Notes: a model not told the origin generated them from the letters alone. Shown: positions 23,509-36,816, counted from the first letter of the stretch. The stretch is 64,000 nt of DNA from Anisakis pegreffii (GCA_035041965.1 JAPYMA010001464.1:1-64000); one strand, 5' to 3'. A program made the numbers and translations.

Positions 23509-24094
23509 TCAAATGGAATCAATCATCGAGTTGATCATAACCTTTTCATCGATATCCTCTTGACTCGTTTTGTCGTTCGCGTACCTTTTTCCGAACCTTA
23601 CGAAGGCCGATTTTCGCTTTTCGATCAAACCGGTTTGAGGTGCTGCTAAAAAATGACGAGGGGAAATTTTAGACTACCATTATAACATCTGCTATAACCC
23701 TTTTTCATATCAGTGACTGCTGATACTGTAACAACTGTTAGTCTTAGTGGTATCATTCTCATCATATTATAAGTATCATTATCGTCAGTGCCATTAATGC
23801 TATCATTAGATGAGCGCTCGTTATCGCCTATAGATGAGACGTCAGGCAACGTATAAGACTGATTATTGCAATAAACAAGTAATAATGAGATAAATGAGAT
23901 AAACGATGCGAACCTGGATCAAAACCTAACAGATATTGTATCTCGCTCAATGCACCTTCAAGATCGCTTCGAAGCCGACATAGATGCAGAAATGGTTGCT
24001 CTTTGCAAAACTGCTCGCCTAACGATGATGGTAACTGGGCGCTACAAATTGTAGCGATCAAGCCGAACAGAAGTATCAACCAAATGCAACCCAT
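23509..24094 (-). CDS. flp-17: FMRFamide-like neuropeptide precursor (KSAFVRFamide)
   Basis: Two exons: 24094-23914 and 23645 (or 23642)-23509 (stop TGA), about 104 residues. Residues 1-19 form a signal peptide (MGCIWLILLFGLIATICSA). A mature peptide KSAFVRFG is flanked by KR on both sides (IEKR/KSAFVRFG/KR); the Gly would give the C-terminal amide. KSAFVRFamide is the peptide known from nematode flp-17, which in C. elegans acts in chemosensory BAG neurons through the EGL-6 receptor. That precursor carries several peptides; only one is visible here. The segment between signal and peptide holds a Cys pair (EQFCKEQPFLHLCRLR). The second exon could instead end at internal gt sites after the peptide, which would leave its C-terminus open. 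The acceptor tatacag lies directly before the ATG, so trans-splicing is likely. The symbol is by peptide identity only. Confidence 0.75.
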
Positions 24095-24304
24095 CTGTAT
24101 AGTATTATTATTCAAAATGACTTGGGGAGATTCATACATTAGATATTACCACATCACTTTCATAACAACGTTTCGAACAATCAAAAATTCGACTGAGTAA
24201 ATGTGAACAACAATGATACTTTTAAAGCATCTACGCGAATCCAAATAAATATCCATTCATTTTAAATCAACATTCAATTCGTTCACCGATTATCTTCAAT
24301 TCCT

Positions 24305-24540
24305 TCAGCCTTTCCGAACATTACACGTTTTTTCAAAACACTGAAAGAGCTGCTTGTAGAATGTTTCAGGAGAACTGTTCGGGAATGCTTGCTGAATAGT
24401 TCCGAAGGAGTAACTGGTGATGGGGTCGAACGCACCCATAAACAAGGATGTAATCAGATCCTTCTGAACACATCGCTTGAATACAGATGAAAGCATGAAC
24501 TCAATCAGCAGCTCATTCTGATCCAAAAATTTTAGTTCCT
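24305..24540 (-). CDS. Terminal exon of an unidentified protein
   Basis: An acceptor (ataaatccag) at 24541 opens a frame of about 77 residues to a TGA at 24307-24305: ELKFLDQNELLIEFMLSS, FKRCVQKDLITSLFMG, SSPETFYKQLFQCFEKTCN. Composition, codon use and the acceptor look coding, and three cysteines suggest a secreted protein. I do not recognise it. Its upstream exons must lie at higher coordinates but I could not find them in 24560-26950. The stop is about 210 bases upstream of the neuropeptide ATG on the same strand, a spacing compatible with an operon. Confidence 0.5.
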
Positions 24541-27176
24541 GGATTTATGGTTATGTCAGTATATCGTGATTTTGATAAACCGTTAGTGGAACCACACAAG
24601 AAATGCTTTTAGATATGGGATTAATTGATGCGATCATTGATGCCAATAACATCCGTTCCGGATATGAGTTCATCTGTATGTAAACTTGATCTCCTAAATA
24701 ATAACTCCAACTTCATCAGTATCTAGCACATGACTTTATATTATAAAACGATGACATCATTTTCTAAATGTGAATGATTCATGTCATAAGCTAAACTTGC
24801 ACCATATTTTCTCAATATTTGCGCTCAATTTCTACCATTTAATACCTCACAAACGACAAACGAAATGAAAGGAGCTAAAATGAGATCCACCAATGACAAT
24901 TCAATGTACTCAACCCAAAATTCATGTCCTAATTTAGATGAACATCCAATGTCTTACTACTAGATGAATGCGACAAAACACAGGTTAGATCTGATGAAAT
25001 GCGATTTCTTTTGCAAGTATTTATATGCGTACACTATTGAACCGAATGACTGCAGTTGTTAGGTTTCCGCTGAACTGCTCGAAGCAATTAATAATTCTGG
25101 TATGAAGCCGTACACGGTGTCTGCTTTTAGTCATGAATACTTACAACATTCGTGCACTCTTTAAAAACATTCTGAAAAAACATCGAATGCAACCATTCTT
25201 ACCGTAATGCAAACATTAATTAGAGTTTTTGCAACGAAGGGAGACCTTTCAGATCTCTCATTATCGTACGATTATCGCCGATTTAATTCTCAATCGTTTC
25301 TGCTGAACCGCTGATAGCAACATTTTGTAATGAAAATTCCATTCACAGGTGAATAAAAAGTTTTAATGATGACATTTGAAATGCTCATTAGTTCATCAAG
25401 AATTTATGCATGTCGATGTCAATCGCTAGGTGATAGATAGCCGTTAATCATGAAAATGAAGGTGAATTTCGATCAGCATACAGTACTGACGAGCAGCGTC
25501 GAATGTTTCATGCATATTTCAATGACGGTCGCTCTTCAACTGAATAACATACATATATGCATACCTAAGCAATTCAGAAGTGACTCAGGAACATTGACAT
25601 CATAGCGCATTCCGAAGAATCAAACCGAAGCCAGAACCCATTTTCACTGGCTTTGCAAAACAAAAACACAATTTTCATTCGCATAAATGAAATAATTGTA
25701 CATGCATACTTATATGCATATGTTATTGTGACAGTCTGAAAGACCATGCGTGATTTTTGTGAACGAGAATACATATAAACATGTCTATTTCTGGAGCAAA
25801 TGTTCATTAAAATCGATCTATATTCATAGGAATTCGAAGGAACTGATCAAAAATCTAATCGCAACAATCGTCTCAAATCCTCCAGTGCACACGTTTGATT
25901 TCGTGCAGAAAATTTCAGCATCGAGAAGGTCTGCTGAACGTATCAACCTAGAACTATGAATTCAGAAACCTTCTCCAGCAAGTGTTCATCTATTCCATTT
26001 GTTATCTGGATCTTGCTCGATACTGGCTCTCGGAAACGATACCATCAGCAGGATGTATTTGTGACTATCCGAACTCTTTTGTTCATCAACTTTTTTTCCA
26101 ATGCCTTCATTCCTTCTCCGGTAAAAACTCAGTCATTGAGGAACAAGAAAAAGAAGCATGCAGATTTCAACTGAACCTCGCTTGACCAGAAGCGGATAGT
26201 CAACTTACAGGCGGAATAAAACTGACCCTATTCTCCCACGCTGTATGTGAGCATACTGCATTCAGCTTACGCACATCAATGTGATTTGATATGCGCACAT
26301 CAAATCACTACATGCGGAATTTCAGCTAAAGATATTCAACCCGATATCGTGGCCACATTTCTCAGGATGACAAAAAATTGAGCGTTCATTCGTGTTGCTC
26401 GATTTTTCGACTTTATTTCTCCGTTTCTTGGCACAGATTCAATCTCGTTATAAATTAGAGTATTTCTGGTTGGTGCCTAAAAAACCTGGGCGAATAACCG
26501 AACAATCCAACGACAACAATAAATGTTTAACTCATTGACATAACAAGTCCAACGTTTTTGACAAGAATTTTGCACAGATTGATGTCTCATTATTATGAAC
26601 CAGAAGCAGCCAGTATTTCCACAATTCGAAATGTTCGTATTTTTTGCATCACGACGATGCGCATATGGCACTGTTCACTGGCAACAACCAATTGTAATCT
26701 AACAATGTTCGAGAACTGTTCAATTCAGTCCAATAGAACATGTCAACGTAATACCGGAGGCACGTTATGAAGTTGTTTTTATTGCGAACAAATTTATACA
26801 ACTTTTGGACATCACAAGATTACAATGAAAGTGAATGATAATCAGGATAAGGAGAACGAGATTCTGTCGATGAATAATGCGGATTTTACTCCAAAAGTGA
26901 AAGGAAGACGGGAAAAAACAACTTGGTTGGGCATGCTTTATTGAAGGCATTTCAAAATGAAAATGACTCAGTGAACGTTGGTCATCGACAACAACAATTC
27001 AACGAAAAATAACAAATGAAAAGTGAAGATGACCACTTAAACAACTACACATCTTAATGCAGTTATGAATTGAAGCAAACGTTTTGATGGCAGCCTAAAC
27101 AATACAGTGGATAACATATCATAATCGATAGACGGCAAATTATGAAGTTATCATGAAAGGCCAACTCGTGAATTTT
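24541..27176. other. Intergenic or intronic, no exon resolved
   Basis: AT-rich. Open frames here (for example 25574-25807 - and 25750-26185 +) lack convincing splice contexts or domains. Upstream exons of the 24305-24540 gene are expected here or beyond. Confidence 0.35.
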
Positions 27177-27244
27177 TCTCCTCCAAATAAATTTCCCAAT
27201 CTGGTGCTGGAGCAGTTTGATTTTCTTTAAACGGATAACTGCAA
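27177..27244 (-). repeat. Duplicate of an rfc-3 exon/intron edge
   Basis: These 68 bases match 29146-29213 with one visible difference. The source is the upstream part of rfc-3 exon 6 (29207-29109) plus its acceptor. The copy has the same orientation, lies 1,969 bases away beyond the rfc-3 stop codon, and breaks off mid-exon. Confidence 0.9.
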
Positions 27245-28379
27245 ACGGATAGCTGCTAATGTGAGCAATAATTAGGTGATGTGGCTGAACAACAATATTT
27301 TATTCGCCAAGCTATTTCAAGACATTTCAAATAGAAACAATGAAAACTGAATTTTTCTAACAATTTGAAAAGGATCAACTAGGCAAATCGATAATTTGCT
27401 TTTCAGAAAACGCTAGTTGTGGACGGTGTATGAACAGATCAACTGAACTACTAAGTGTTTCCTCATTGTCAATAACCAGTACATAATAATGATGATCAGA
27501 AAAGTTTCATAATAAACTAATAAGCTAATCAATAAACTAATAAGCTAAATAAGCTAATACAATAAAGAAAGGATACAAGATGATGAAGACATAAGCAATG
27601 AGAATGATACAATAAGAATAGCAGTCTTCGAAGGAACACTCAAAAACTTTCTCATCACGAGCAAACTAATTTGGTCATTTCAAATTTCCCACTGGGAGCA
27701 CTCTATATCCAATAAAATTATTTTATACCACTAGATCGCTCTGAATGGAGTAAAATAGTCTGAGCATTTCAATCTCACGTACTCTGCTTCGTGCAACCCA
27801 CACCTACGAGATCAACTCGTGAATTTTTCACGACAAATATCAACATGATGGGATGATCGAGTAGCAATCTGACAGAATGAACATTCGTTATTTTCATCAA
27901 TGACGAATCCACACTAACCAGACATTTTCCTCTCATTCATTTCAGAAATATGATCATTTTTTAATACCAAAAAAAAAACGCTCCAGACGAACATTATCTC
28001 AACCAATTTACCTGCAATTTCTTATGAAACCTCAAATTCATCGACCCATTATTCTAATCTCAATAAGAAACGCAAAGACAATCATTGATGATATCAAGCA
28101 CATTGCAAATACCCAAACAAATATACAGTGCATCATGCGGACGCTATATCCAATGAAACGAAAGAAAATAACAGAGATAAATCCGAAGATGAGATCGTGA
28201 TTACATACCTATTCTCGAATACACTTTCCCTCGAAATTACTATGGTCACGAAATTATATGGATAACAATGAAATTGCATTCATAAATTACTGAATTGAAT
28301 GAGTTAACAAAATGGATATCATAATAAAATTATAAGCAGACACACAGATACACTTTATGACATCTTTCTCGAGGCAGAT
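27245..28379. other. Downstream flank of rfc-3
   Basis: AT-rich with no recognised exon. It should contain the rfc-3 3' end, but I found no clear AATAAA on the - strand. Confidence 0.35.
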
Positions 28380-31304
28380 TTAAGCAGTATTTTCAGTAGT
28401 TTGTTGGTGATAGATATGCATGAAGGAGGCGATTAATGCTTCCAAATGGAAAATTGCTTTATTGCCACGCGTTAAGTGATATTCATATTTGGCTGCGCTC
28501 TCGATCAACTCCGATTTCAACTTACCATCACAATATTGCAACAGCTCACGTAATATTTTCTGAAATAATTCGTTTGTTCAACTCCACTTCAACAGGCGTT
28601 TTCTAGTGGCAATTTGATTATCATAATAAATTTCATAACGAATTCATCTCAGCAATTATTTTACCGTTGAAACCTCTTGCAAAAACCATTACTGCACACC
28701 TAAGTATAAAAACACTGAAAAACTCCTTACTATTACACATTATTATTATTCTGTTATTCCGTTTAGCATCTCATAATCATTATTTTATTGATATATCCGT
28801 TTATATCCACATTTAGTTACTAACTTGTTCTAAATTCATTAATAAATTTGCACATCGCAACTCAAATCCACTTATTCATTTAAAAGCAAAAGGAGCAGAA
28901 AAATAAATAATGATGGAGAACCAACAATGATGATGATATCTGCCGGTATACAACGACCCAAGCATTCATACATCCGATTGCGAATCTTCAGCAAGCTGAA
29001 AATAAACGTTCTCATTCCTACTCAACAAAAATAAATAACCAACTAAAACTAAGATTCAAAAGTGCGGCTTCCACAAAAAAAATCATCAAAAAATGTAACC
29101 AAACGTACTTTTCGGCACTTTGCTCCTGAACTATCATTTTAGCTGTCTCCTCCAAATAAATTTCCCAATCTGGTGCTGGAGCAGTCTGATTTTCTTTAAA
29201 CGGATAACTGCAATGCAATGAAGCCCGATAGATTTCAAGACTTTTGCAATTAGCAAAGGCAATTGAGGGAACATTAATCAAAAAAATCAACGATCGTAAG
29301 GAGAGGAAATACGACGACAAAAAAACAGAAATAGTTTTTTTCAACTCTTGAAATGAACATCAACTCTTTGAATTCCAATTAATTGCTGATATGTTGACGA
29401 GTACCTACTTGATCCAATCTGGGGGCTTGTCAAGGAGGATCACTTTGTTAAAAAAAAGCAACAATATCATGAACTATACCCTTGCGCTTTGGCTGCTTCG
29501 AGCATAAGCAGTGCCCTCCGTAGATTGCCGGATGATTTCTGAATCACCGATTCAAGCACACTCTCAGGTGCAGAGATGTGCTCAGCTTTGCAAACAGTCC
29601 TCAACACATCAGCAATCTGCAGAATACACTTCGTGAACTTGTAACATTCAATACATTTGCAATTTGAATGAGTCAACACCGTTGCAATCGGAGTCAATCG
29701 AAAAATTCTGTGTGGTTATTCACTTTCAACAGTAATTGAAAGCAAAGTGATCCTCATTCAGCAAGGAAATGAACAAAACTGAATTTCAAAATCTACAACA
29801 CGGTCGTATTTCCCGTCATCGAACGGGAATGCATAAAAGACTGCGTTTGCTGAAGACATCAAGAGAGAACAAATAAAATTAAAACACTCTCAGAATATAT
29901 AGTGAAAAACGATTATTGTTGTCAACTATAATGTTGACAACGAACGATTATCGCTGTCAACTTATGCGATTATGGCTGTCAACCAACGAAAATAATCTTA
30001 ACAACAAACGTACGTCATGATCAGATGGTGCCGCAATGCGTACAACCATACATCTACTTCTCAACGGATCAATCAGTTTCGTTATTGATTCACAACACAG
30101 AATCAATCGACAACTCGACGAATATTTCTCCATCGTACGACGAAGCGCATGCTGGGCATCACGCGTTAACTGTTCTATCTCCATCAGCACAACCACTTCA
30201 ATTAGGAATACTACTACTACTACTCTCACTAATATCACATTTATCATTAACACTTATACGCACCTCAACATTACTGCTTTCATTTGGCTGAGTTCATCAT
30301 CATCAAAAAAAAAATCAATTCACTCATTTCATTTCGCACAATATTGGCACTAACAAGAACTGATCCCTGTTTCATGAACAATCCTCAATTAAATAGCGCA
30401 ACGAAATTGATTTGCACAAGTTCAAAAACTACGAATAAACGATAAATGTAAGGGTCTTCAAATCACCTTTGAATGGCCTTTGTGCCACTGAATCAATCTG
30501 TTGTGTTTGTGCCATTTGCTTAATGACTTCTTGCACCACAACTCGATCATATATTCCAACGTCACTACAAAGTCAATACATCTGTACAGATAACGGTTAT
30601 ATGTATACATCGTAAGGGCAATAAACACAGATCAGTGCATGAAGAATTTCAAAAAAGAACAACGTCAACGAATATGAAACTCAGATACAGATAAAAGCTT
30701 CGAAACTAACCCAGGACTAAGCTGCACATGATAGTTGCTGCTCACAGTTTGAATTTCAAGTTTCTTGCCGTTCGGTGTTTGAAAACTTTTCATATTCAGA
30801 TTCATCTTCTCCACTCCGGCTCCGTACAGTTCCCGAAGAATACACTGGATTCGCGTCTTTTTGCCGGCGCCACTCGGTCCATAAACGATCAAATGCGGAA
30901 AATCGCCAGCCTTAAACAAGATGACTTCACTTGAAGATATGTAAAATTGGATTGAGGCAGAATTCAAAATAAAACCAACATTCACAACCAACGTAGATGA
31001 ATTGAACTAATAGTAAATAAGTAAAAACTGTTAAAGTAAAATCTTAAAATGAAATCTGTGCTCAATCTAAGCACTAAAGGAATCATCAACTCCTTGCGCA
31101 TTCTAAAATCATATCAATACTGAAGAGAACGAATGTACTGTTTGATCACTCTCGCATGGCAATTTTTCATTTCAATCAAAACAGTAAGAATACCGGTTCT
31201 ACTCAGCATACCTTAACAATATTCGCAAGATTCGCCGCTTGATCCAGATGATAGGTCAACTCGGACAATTGTCGTGGTCTATACTTGTCAACCCATAAAG
31301 CCAT
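28380..31304 (-). CDS. rfc-3: Replication factor C subunit 3 (RFC3/RFC38)
   Basis: Eight exons join in phase: 31304-31212, 30910-30711, 30564-30467, 30195-30014, 29616-29480, 29207-29109, 28995-28926, 28559-28380 (stop TAA), giving about 352 residues, the usual length. It begins MALWVDKYRPRQLSEL. Walker A is YGPSGAGKKTRI, followed by CILRELYGAGVEK and SNYHVQLSP. Walker B is VVLMEIEQLTRDAQHALRR; the SRC motif is DPLRSRCMVV. The sensor 2/lid segment is SSGNLRRALLMLEA and the C-terminal collar ends in GNKAIFHLEALIASFMHIYH. RFC3 is a small AAA+ subunit of the pentameric clamp loader that opens PCNA and loads it at primer-template junctions. Exon 4's acceptor (attgaag) and exon 7's donor (att/gttggt) are weak but are fixed by protein conservation. 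Confidence 0.93.
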
Positions 31305-32270
31305 TTTGAAAGATTTTACGACTTTAATACTGCAATTCATTTCTTGTAGTTTATCTCATCATATGTAAATTACTTGAGAGATGGATCGCGACCTGATCCT
31401 ATACGATATGTTATAATTATTAGTGAATATCAAACAACTCTAATGATTCATAGTGGTCGGATGCGTCTTGAAAAATCGCTGAATTCATACGATTTTCATC
31501 ACATTCATAACACCAAAAATGCAGTTCATTTCGACTGGTAGACAATAATTCATTACTATCAATCTATTCGACAGTTTGCTGCCTCAGGAAACCGACAGCG
31601 AACAAACTGATCACTCGATGCATCTCATATTCTTCTACCTTGCAACAATTCCTTCGATTTCACTCCACTAATCAGTTGAGTACACCCTACTTAATCATTC
31701 CACTGACGACATGTTCGACAAATATTGTGTACGTACGCAAACATACAAATGTTCAGTGATTCACGCTGACACTATAGAACAAGAACGGATGTTCAAAAAC
31801 AACTGACGCGTACGAATAGATAACAAGAAATTTTATGTTTATCATTTAATCATGTCATCACATTTCAATTATATCGCAATACGTTTCAAGTCTTTTCGAA
31901 ATTCGTTAAACACATAAAGAAAGGCAAAAGATTACAAGAAAATAAAAACGAAGTGTGCGTATAAATGAACACAAGAAATTCGCACAGAATACCTTGATCA
32001 TATATGCTCTCAGGAAAACTTAGGGTAAAAAGCGTTTGAAATTGAAGATGAAATAAATAAACCAATGAACAAATAGATATGACAAAGCATCATGAAAACG
32101 AGGACAGTTGATCACATTGATAACTTCATTCAAAGAATAGACGAGGTGAAAAGCGTGTACATGTATTCGACAAAAACGGAAATGATGCTTCCTAAACTCT
32201 CCTTTCAGATTTTCATTCGAAAATTAGTTTTATCACACACACACACTCACATTCAATCAATCAATCAAAC
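31305..32270. other. Intergenic between sar-1 and rfc-3
   Basis: AT-rich, about 970 bases, with a (CA)n tract at about 32234-32250. No exon seen. This is longer than the roughly 100-base gaps typical of nematode operons. Confidence 0.4.
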
Positions 32271-34172
32271 TCAATCAAGATATTGAGATAGCCATCTGAA
32301 ACCTTCACCGTAGCCTTGTCGCCTTAATACCGAACACATGAACACCTCTAGTGGGCGTGAGGATAAGTCTGAACGCGATATCTGACCCTGCAAAAAAATT
32401 GAGCGACTTGCACGAACCAGAAAATACATTTAGGAAAAATGCATCTTTCGTACGATTATTGATTCAATCCATTTCGATACGGATTTTGCCATGAATCAAT
32501 ATGGACTTTTATAATACCTGTTCAATAATTACTAATTCACTGATGAGAAAGTGAAGGGAAATTAATGAGAAGGGACGAGGAACAATTGTAAAGTGATATT
32601 ATCGTCGACAAAATAACCTTTCCAGTCGTTACATTGGCAATACCCAAATGCCATTTCAATTGTTCTTCACCAAGCGCATTCGGTTTATCGATTTTATTGC
32701 CGAGCACAAGCACTGGACAAGTTATCACTTGTTCATCAGTTAAAAGACTCTCCAACTGCAATTAAAATACCAGATGATAATATACTCGTTCTCGATTGTC
32801 ATTAAAAACAATAAGGGAAGCGTCCAATTGCATGTATAAGCCAACCTCAAAAATCCTAACTGATGCAGATGAAAGTCACAAAAAAAAAAAATTAAAACTG
32901 CCAATAGCAAAGAAACTAAAATTCCTGTAAACAAACAATTCAAAGAGAGAACTGACCTCACGTTTACTTTCTTCGATTCGATCTAAATCGGCGCAGTCGA
33001 CAAGGAATACAACTGCGTCAACTGCTGGGAAATAATCTTTCCACACTCGACGGGCTGAAAATTTTACGCACTGCAGATATTCAAAAATTGACTGGTTCTA
33101 ATTCAATATACATTTACTTGTTAAACATTTAATAAATACACAAAAAATCCACCGAGACGACAAAACGCCATTATGAAAAACGACACTCAACAAAGTTTCT
33201 AGATGTTATCAAACGTTTCTAGATGTTATCATGATGCTATTATACATTTCGAGTCACTCGAATCATTGAATCTCTGTCTCAATAAAATACTCACAAATCA
33301 TGATACTGAAGATTGCTATTTTAGCGACAGACCTTAAGCAGCTAAAAATATCACAACCAATAACAGATTGAAAGGAGCAATTAGAGGTGAAGTAAAATTA
33401 AACTGAACCTTGTTCGTGCCCACCAAGATCGAAAGTTGTGAAACGAATACCTCCGAGTGACAGCTCTTCAGATGCTGTAAGCAGCTTATCAGCAATGAAA
33501 CGTTCAAAGCATGACATGGATGATAACTGACAAATCTGGCATCGAAATCCATTTTCCACAACTTATCACCAACAATTCTCATGAGATCAGTACACAAAAA
33601 GATCAACTGGATTTTAAAGATGAATGCTAAATACAAATGGGACAGAACAAACTTGGATGCAAAGTGGGAACATGCTGCGCCATACGATCATCTTTTAACA
33701 TATGCAGTAATGTCGTTTTACCGGCGTTATCCAGACCCAGAAATACTAATTTGCCATTCTTTTTCGTCAGCCCTGGAATGCAGATATAGAAATCCACACG
33801 GAATAATCAACAATCAGATTTGAACTGAAAAAGTTTTAGTAAACAACGAAGTTTGATCGGTCAAAACAATCAATAATGAGGAGAGTCCAGCTGATACAAT
33901 CATACTTAATACATTACGTCATTCTGAATCATTTGTCACCATGTTTTGTTCAATGTTAAGTGCACTTGAAATCCATTCAGCAGTTTTCCGTTCAGTCGGT
34001 AAACATGATCTATCGTAAGTTCATTGATGAGCACTCTTCTAATCTGAGCATTTCTTCTGAAGATTCAGTTGGGAAGCTGATAATGCGGGCGGACGGAACT
34101 TGAAATGAACCAAAACCTGAACTAACCGAGGTAATTTAACAACCCAGACATCCAATCCCACAAAAAGGACAT
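32271..34172 (-). CDS. sar-1: Small GTPase SAR1 (COPII coat assembly)
   Basis: Six exons join in phase: 34172-34127, 33772-33653, 33474-33409, 33054-32957, 32755-32618, 32387-32271 (stop TGA), giving about 194 residues, as expected. The start [16 protein letters not shown] matches the amphipathic N-terminal helix that inserts into ER membrane. G-boxes: P-loop [14 protein letters not shown], switch [16 protein letters not shown], switch [24 protein letters not shown] in [17 protein letters not shown], and the G5-region [15 protein letters not shown]. The GGHEQ of switch II separates SAR1 from ARF proteins (GGQDK). GTP-bound SAR1 recruits SEC23/24 and SEC13/31 to form ER-to-Golgi vesicles. All catalytic motifs are intact. 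Confidence 0.95.
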
Positions 34173-35654
34173 CGTCGGTAAACGTGAATAAATAAATAAA
34201 GTACCACGTCCGCAATATGTCTTGAAAAGCGCCAACTGTACACTTCTTCTATAAATGTCATCGGTGCGAATTCTGAACGATGTTCGCAATCGTTTGCACA
34301 AACTTCGTTTCGGTGAAAAATCTTCTCAAAATGTTTCTTCATAAATGTGTGATTAAGCACAGTACTTCGTTATTTCCCAGCAATGAATAAAATGGTAATA
34401 AGATTGTGTGAACAGTGAGTGCTGTATACGATAACAGCAACGTACAAGTTAATCTTCTAGTTGCTGAGAAATTTATCAGATATAAATGTATTACCACAAA
34501 TACTGACTGATTGGCGAATGCATTCAGTGACTACGAGCAATTTCTTTTTTCAGTGTACTGCAAGCATTTCCGTTATCTTCAACCGAATCTTCACGTTTAG
34601 TTACGCAAACTTTGGCCTTGGTCAGTTCTCAGCTTACAATTAGATAATAATATTGCTTCCAGAAAATCAAACCTTACAACTTAAAATTTGTCTAGTTGAA
34701 ATTGTGGACGATAATGTGTCAGTTGCAGTCAAATGCATAAATGCAAAATAATGCATTGTTAAGGATATGGGTCAGTGAAACGAAATATCTTCCAACTGTG
34801 TAATAGTCTCCGCTGCCCTCATTAATTTCAACTTTTTGCATTGTTTCTTTAGCGATCTCGTTCTAAACTTGACACAATGAAACTGTTGCTATCCCTCTCA
34901 TTTCAACAATAAATGAATTGAGATTGTGTCGGAAAGGAAAATGGTTTGTTGACGAACTGATTTTGATTTGTGATGACGACGTAAAATAGAGGTTTTAAGT
35001 ACTAAAAGGTTGGAAATGATTTCAGCCATCTGTAAAGGTCGAGAATTCACTTGAGCATATTAACGACTATTTTCATTGCTCAATGTAAACATTTCGTCGC
35101 ATGTGTTCCGCTAGAATGGATGTTTATTGCAATCAGCGTTCTTCCACATCAGTGAATGTTGACAGATTACGATGAAACGTGACTAGAACACTGTGAAAGT
35201 GATGTGTTGATACAGTAGATAAATATCAGTTCACCTACACAATTGTTTAAGCAATTAAGATCGATCTTTTGAAGGAATTGACAATTCCATGAAAAGTTAC
35301 CATTTTTCTGCGAACAATTCCAAAAAGTGTTCATAATCAGTTATGGATGGGTATAGAATTGATGCTATGGACTGAGAGTAGTGATGGTACTGGTCGAACA
35401 TTTAAAAAGTACTAAAAGTGTTGAAGACGCGTCATATGGGAGGATCGGATTTTACAGATGCTCCATTACTCTTTTTGATGATCTGGCAGGCTGCCGTTAC
35501 CCTTCCCCCACCCTGATATCAGAACTTACTATTTCTACGTGTAACGTCGGGAACAAAAGAAAAACCAGTCCGGAAATTTCTCAGCGGCGTGAAAGAAACT
35601 AGTATCCTGGACCGTTGTGTTGCTCATTATTGCAATCGATTATGATCACATGAA
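34173..35654. other. Intergenic, no gene seen
   Basis: AT-rich upstream flank of sar-1. Short open frames (for example 35381-35602 +) have no recognisable content. Confidence 0.4.
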
Positions 35655-36270
35655 AAGCTACTGTCTATGACAAGCTCATTTCAAACTGATTTAGACGAAT
35701 TCTCATTCTTTTCAGACGTGTTGTATTCACTCTCATAGCTATTTCATGCGAATACCGTTCTCTTGATGGGTTTTTCTCATTCACTTCGTTTCATTTCACT
35801 TCACAGCTCGAATCGATTTCTTATTCTGTATCGTATACTATTTACTGGACACGTTGACGAGTGTTGACAGCCGAAATCAACAATATAGCAATTGTTCGAC
35901 AGTCTATTGATAAATTATAGAGTGTGTTTGATATAATGAGAATTTGACTTTGATTGTTGAGTGAAATGAACGAGAAATTAGCAGAAGAGAACACTTTTGG
36001 TAATAAAAGCTATGAGAGCGACTGTAACAGCAAGGAAACGAATGAAAACCCTGCTAGACCGGGACGAGCTAATGATACTCAGAACATGATAGAATGAAGA
36101 GTGTTGCCATCAACTAACCGCATTTACATATTCGAGTTGAAAACCCATCACAATAGCGTTCTATCGTCACTTAACAGCTGCATGAAATACTAATTTCCCA
36201 ACCCCCTCCATTATCCCTTGGCACCTCCAAGTTATCCAAAATGGGTAACTTCACCTACTATGAGAACCAC
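35655..36270. repeat. 0.6-kb dispersed repeat, copy 1
   Basis: Matches 46510-47170 in the same orientation over its full length, beginning at ctgtctatgacaagctca and including gacgtgttgtattcactctc, ggacacgttgacgagtg and ataaaagctatgagagcg. Its second half also matches 16113-16385. No coding frame is conserved. Confidence 0.88.
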
Positions 36271-36668
36271 TGATCTAGTGAAACCATGAAAAATTTTCGC
36301 TTCGAACAACTGAAAATTGCATTGTGCTAAAAATTACATTCACCACACTGATCATAGTAGTAAACTTGGGATATTTGCAACTGTGAGCTCCAAATGAACA
36401 GTTGTACATTAACTGGAGACATTTTAGTGAAGAGATATTGAGATCAAGCTGTTGTATTTGAGGTACGCCAATGTTCCGAATGCTCTGTTATGGATGCTTT
36501 GAATGCGGCTAGCACCATTGCTTTTCTGTCTTCCATCCAGATGTATGCTCTGATTTTGATCCATCACAGTAATGATAGATTTATCGTTAGCACATCACTT
36601 GGAAAATCTTTTTCACAATCAACTGCTTGTTTCTGTTTGAGATTCACTTGCCTCTTTCTTATTCACTC

Positions 36669-36816
36669 AGGATGCGACTCTCGATCTTTTCGATGAAAAG
36701 AATCGCCAGCAGCGCTTAGAGGCGGCGCCGTATGGACTCATTCCGAAGGAACTTGCATTGTTCTTGTCAATAATGGGATTATGGATAGTCCCACTTGTGA
36801 ATGATATTATTTGTTA
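36669..36816 (+). CDS. Possible terminal exon of a small membrane protein
   Basis: After the acceptor ttattcactcag a frame reads DATLDLFDEKNRQQRLEAAP, then GLIPKELALFLSIMGLWIV and PLVNDIIC to a TAG at about 36814-36816. A charged segment followed by one hydrophobic helix is protein-like, and the acceptor is strong. I found no matching upstream exon with confidence (an ATG frame at 36490 is in the wrong phase by the obvious donor). Product unknown. Confidence 0.3.
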
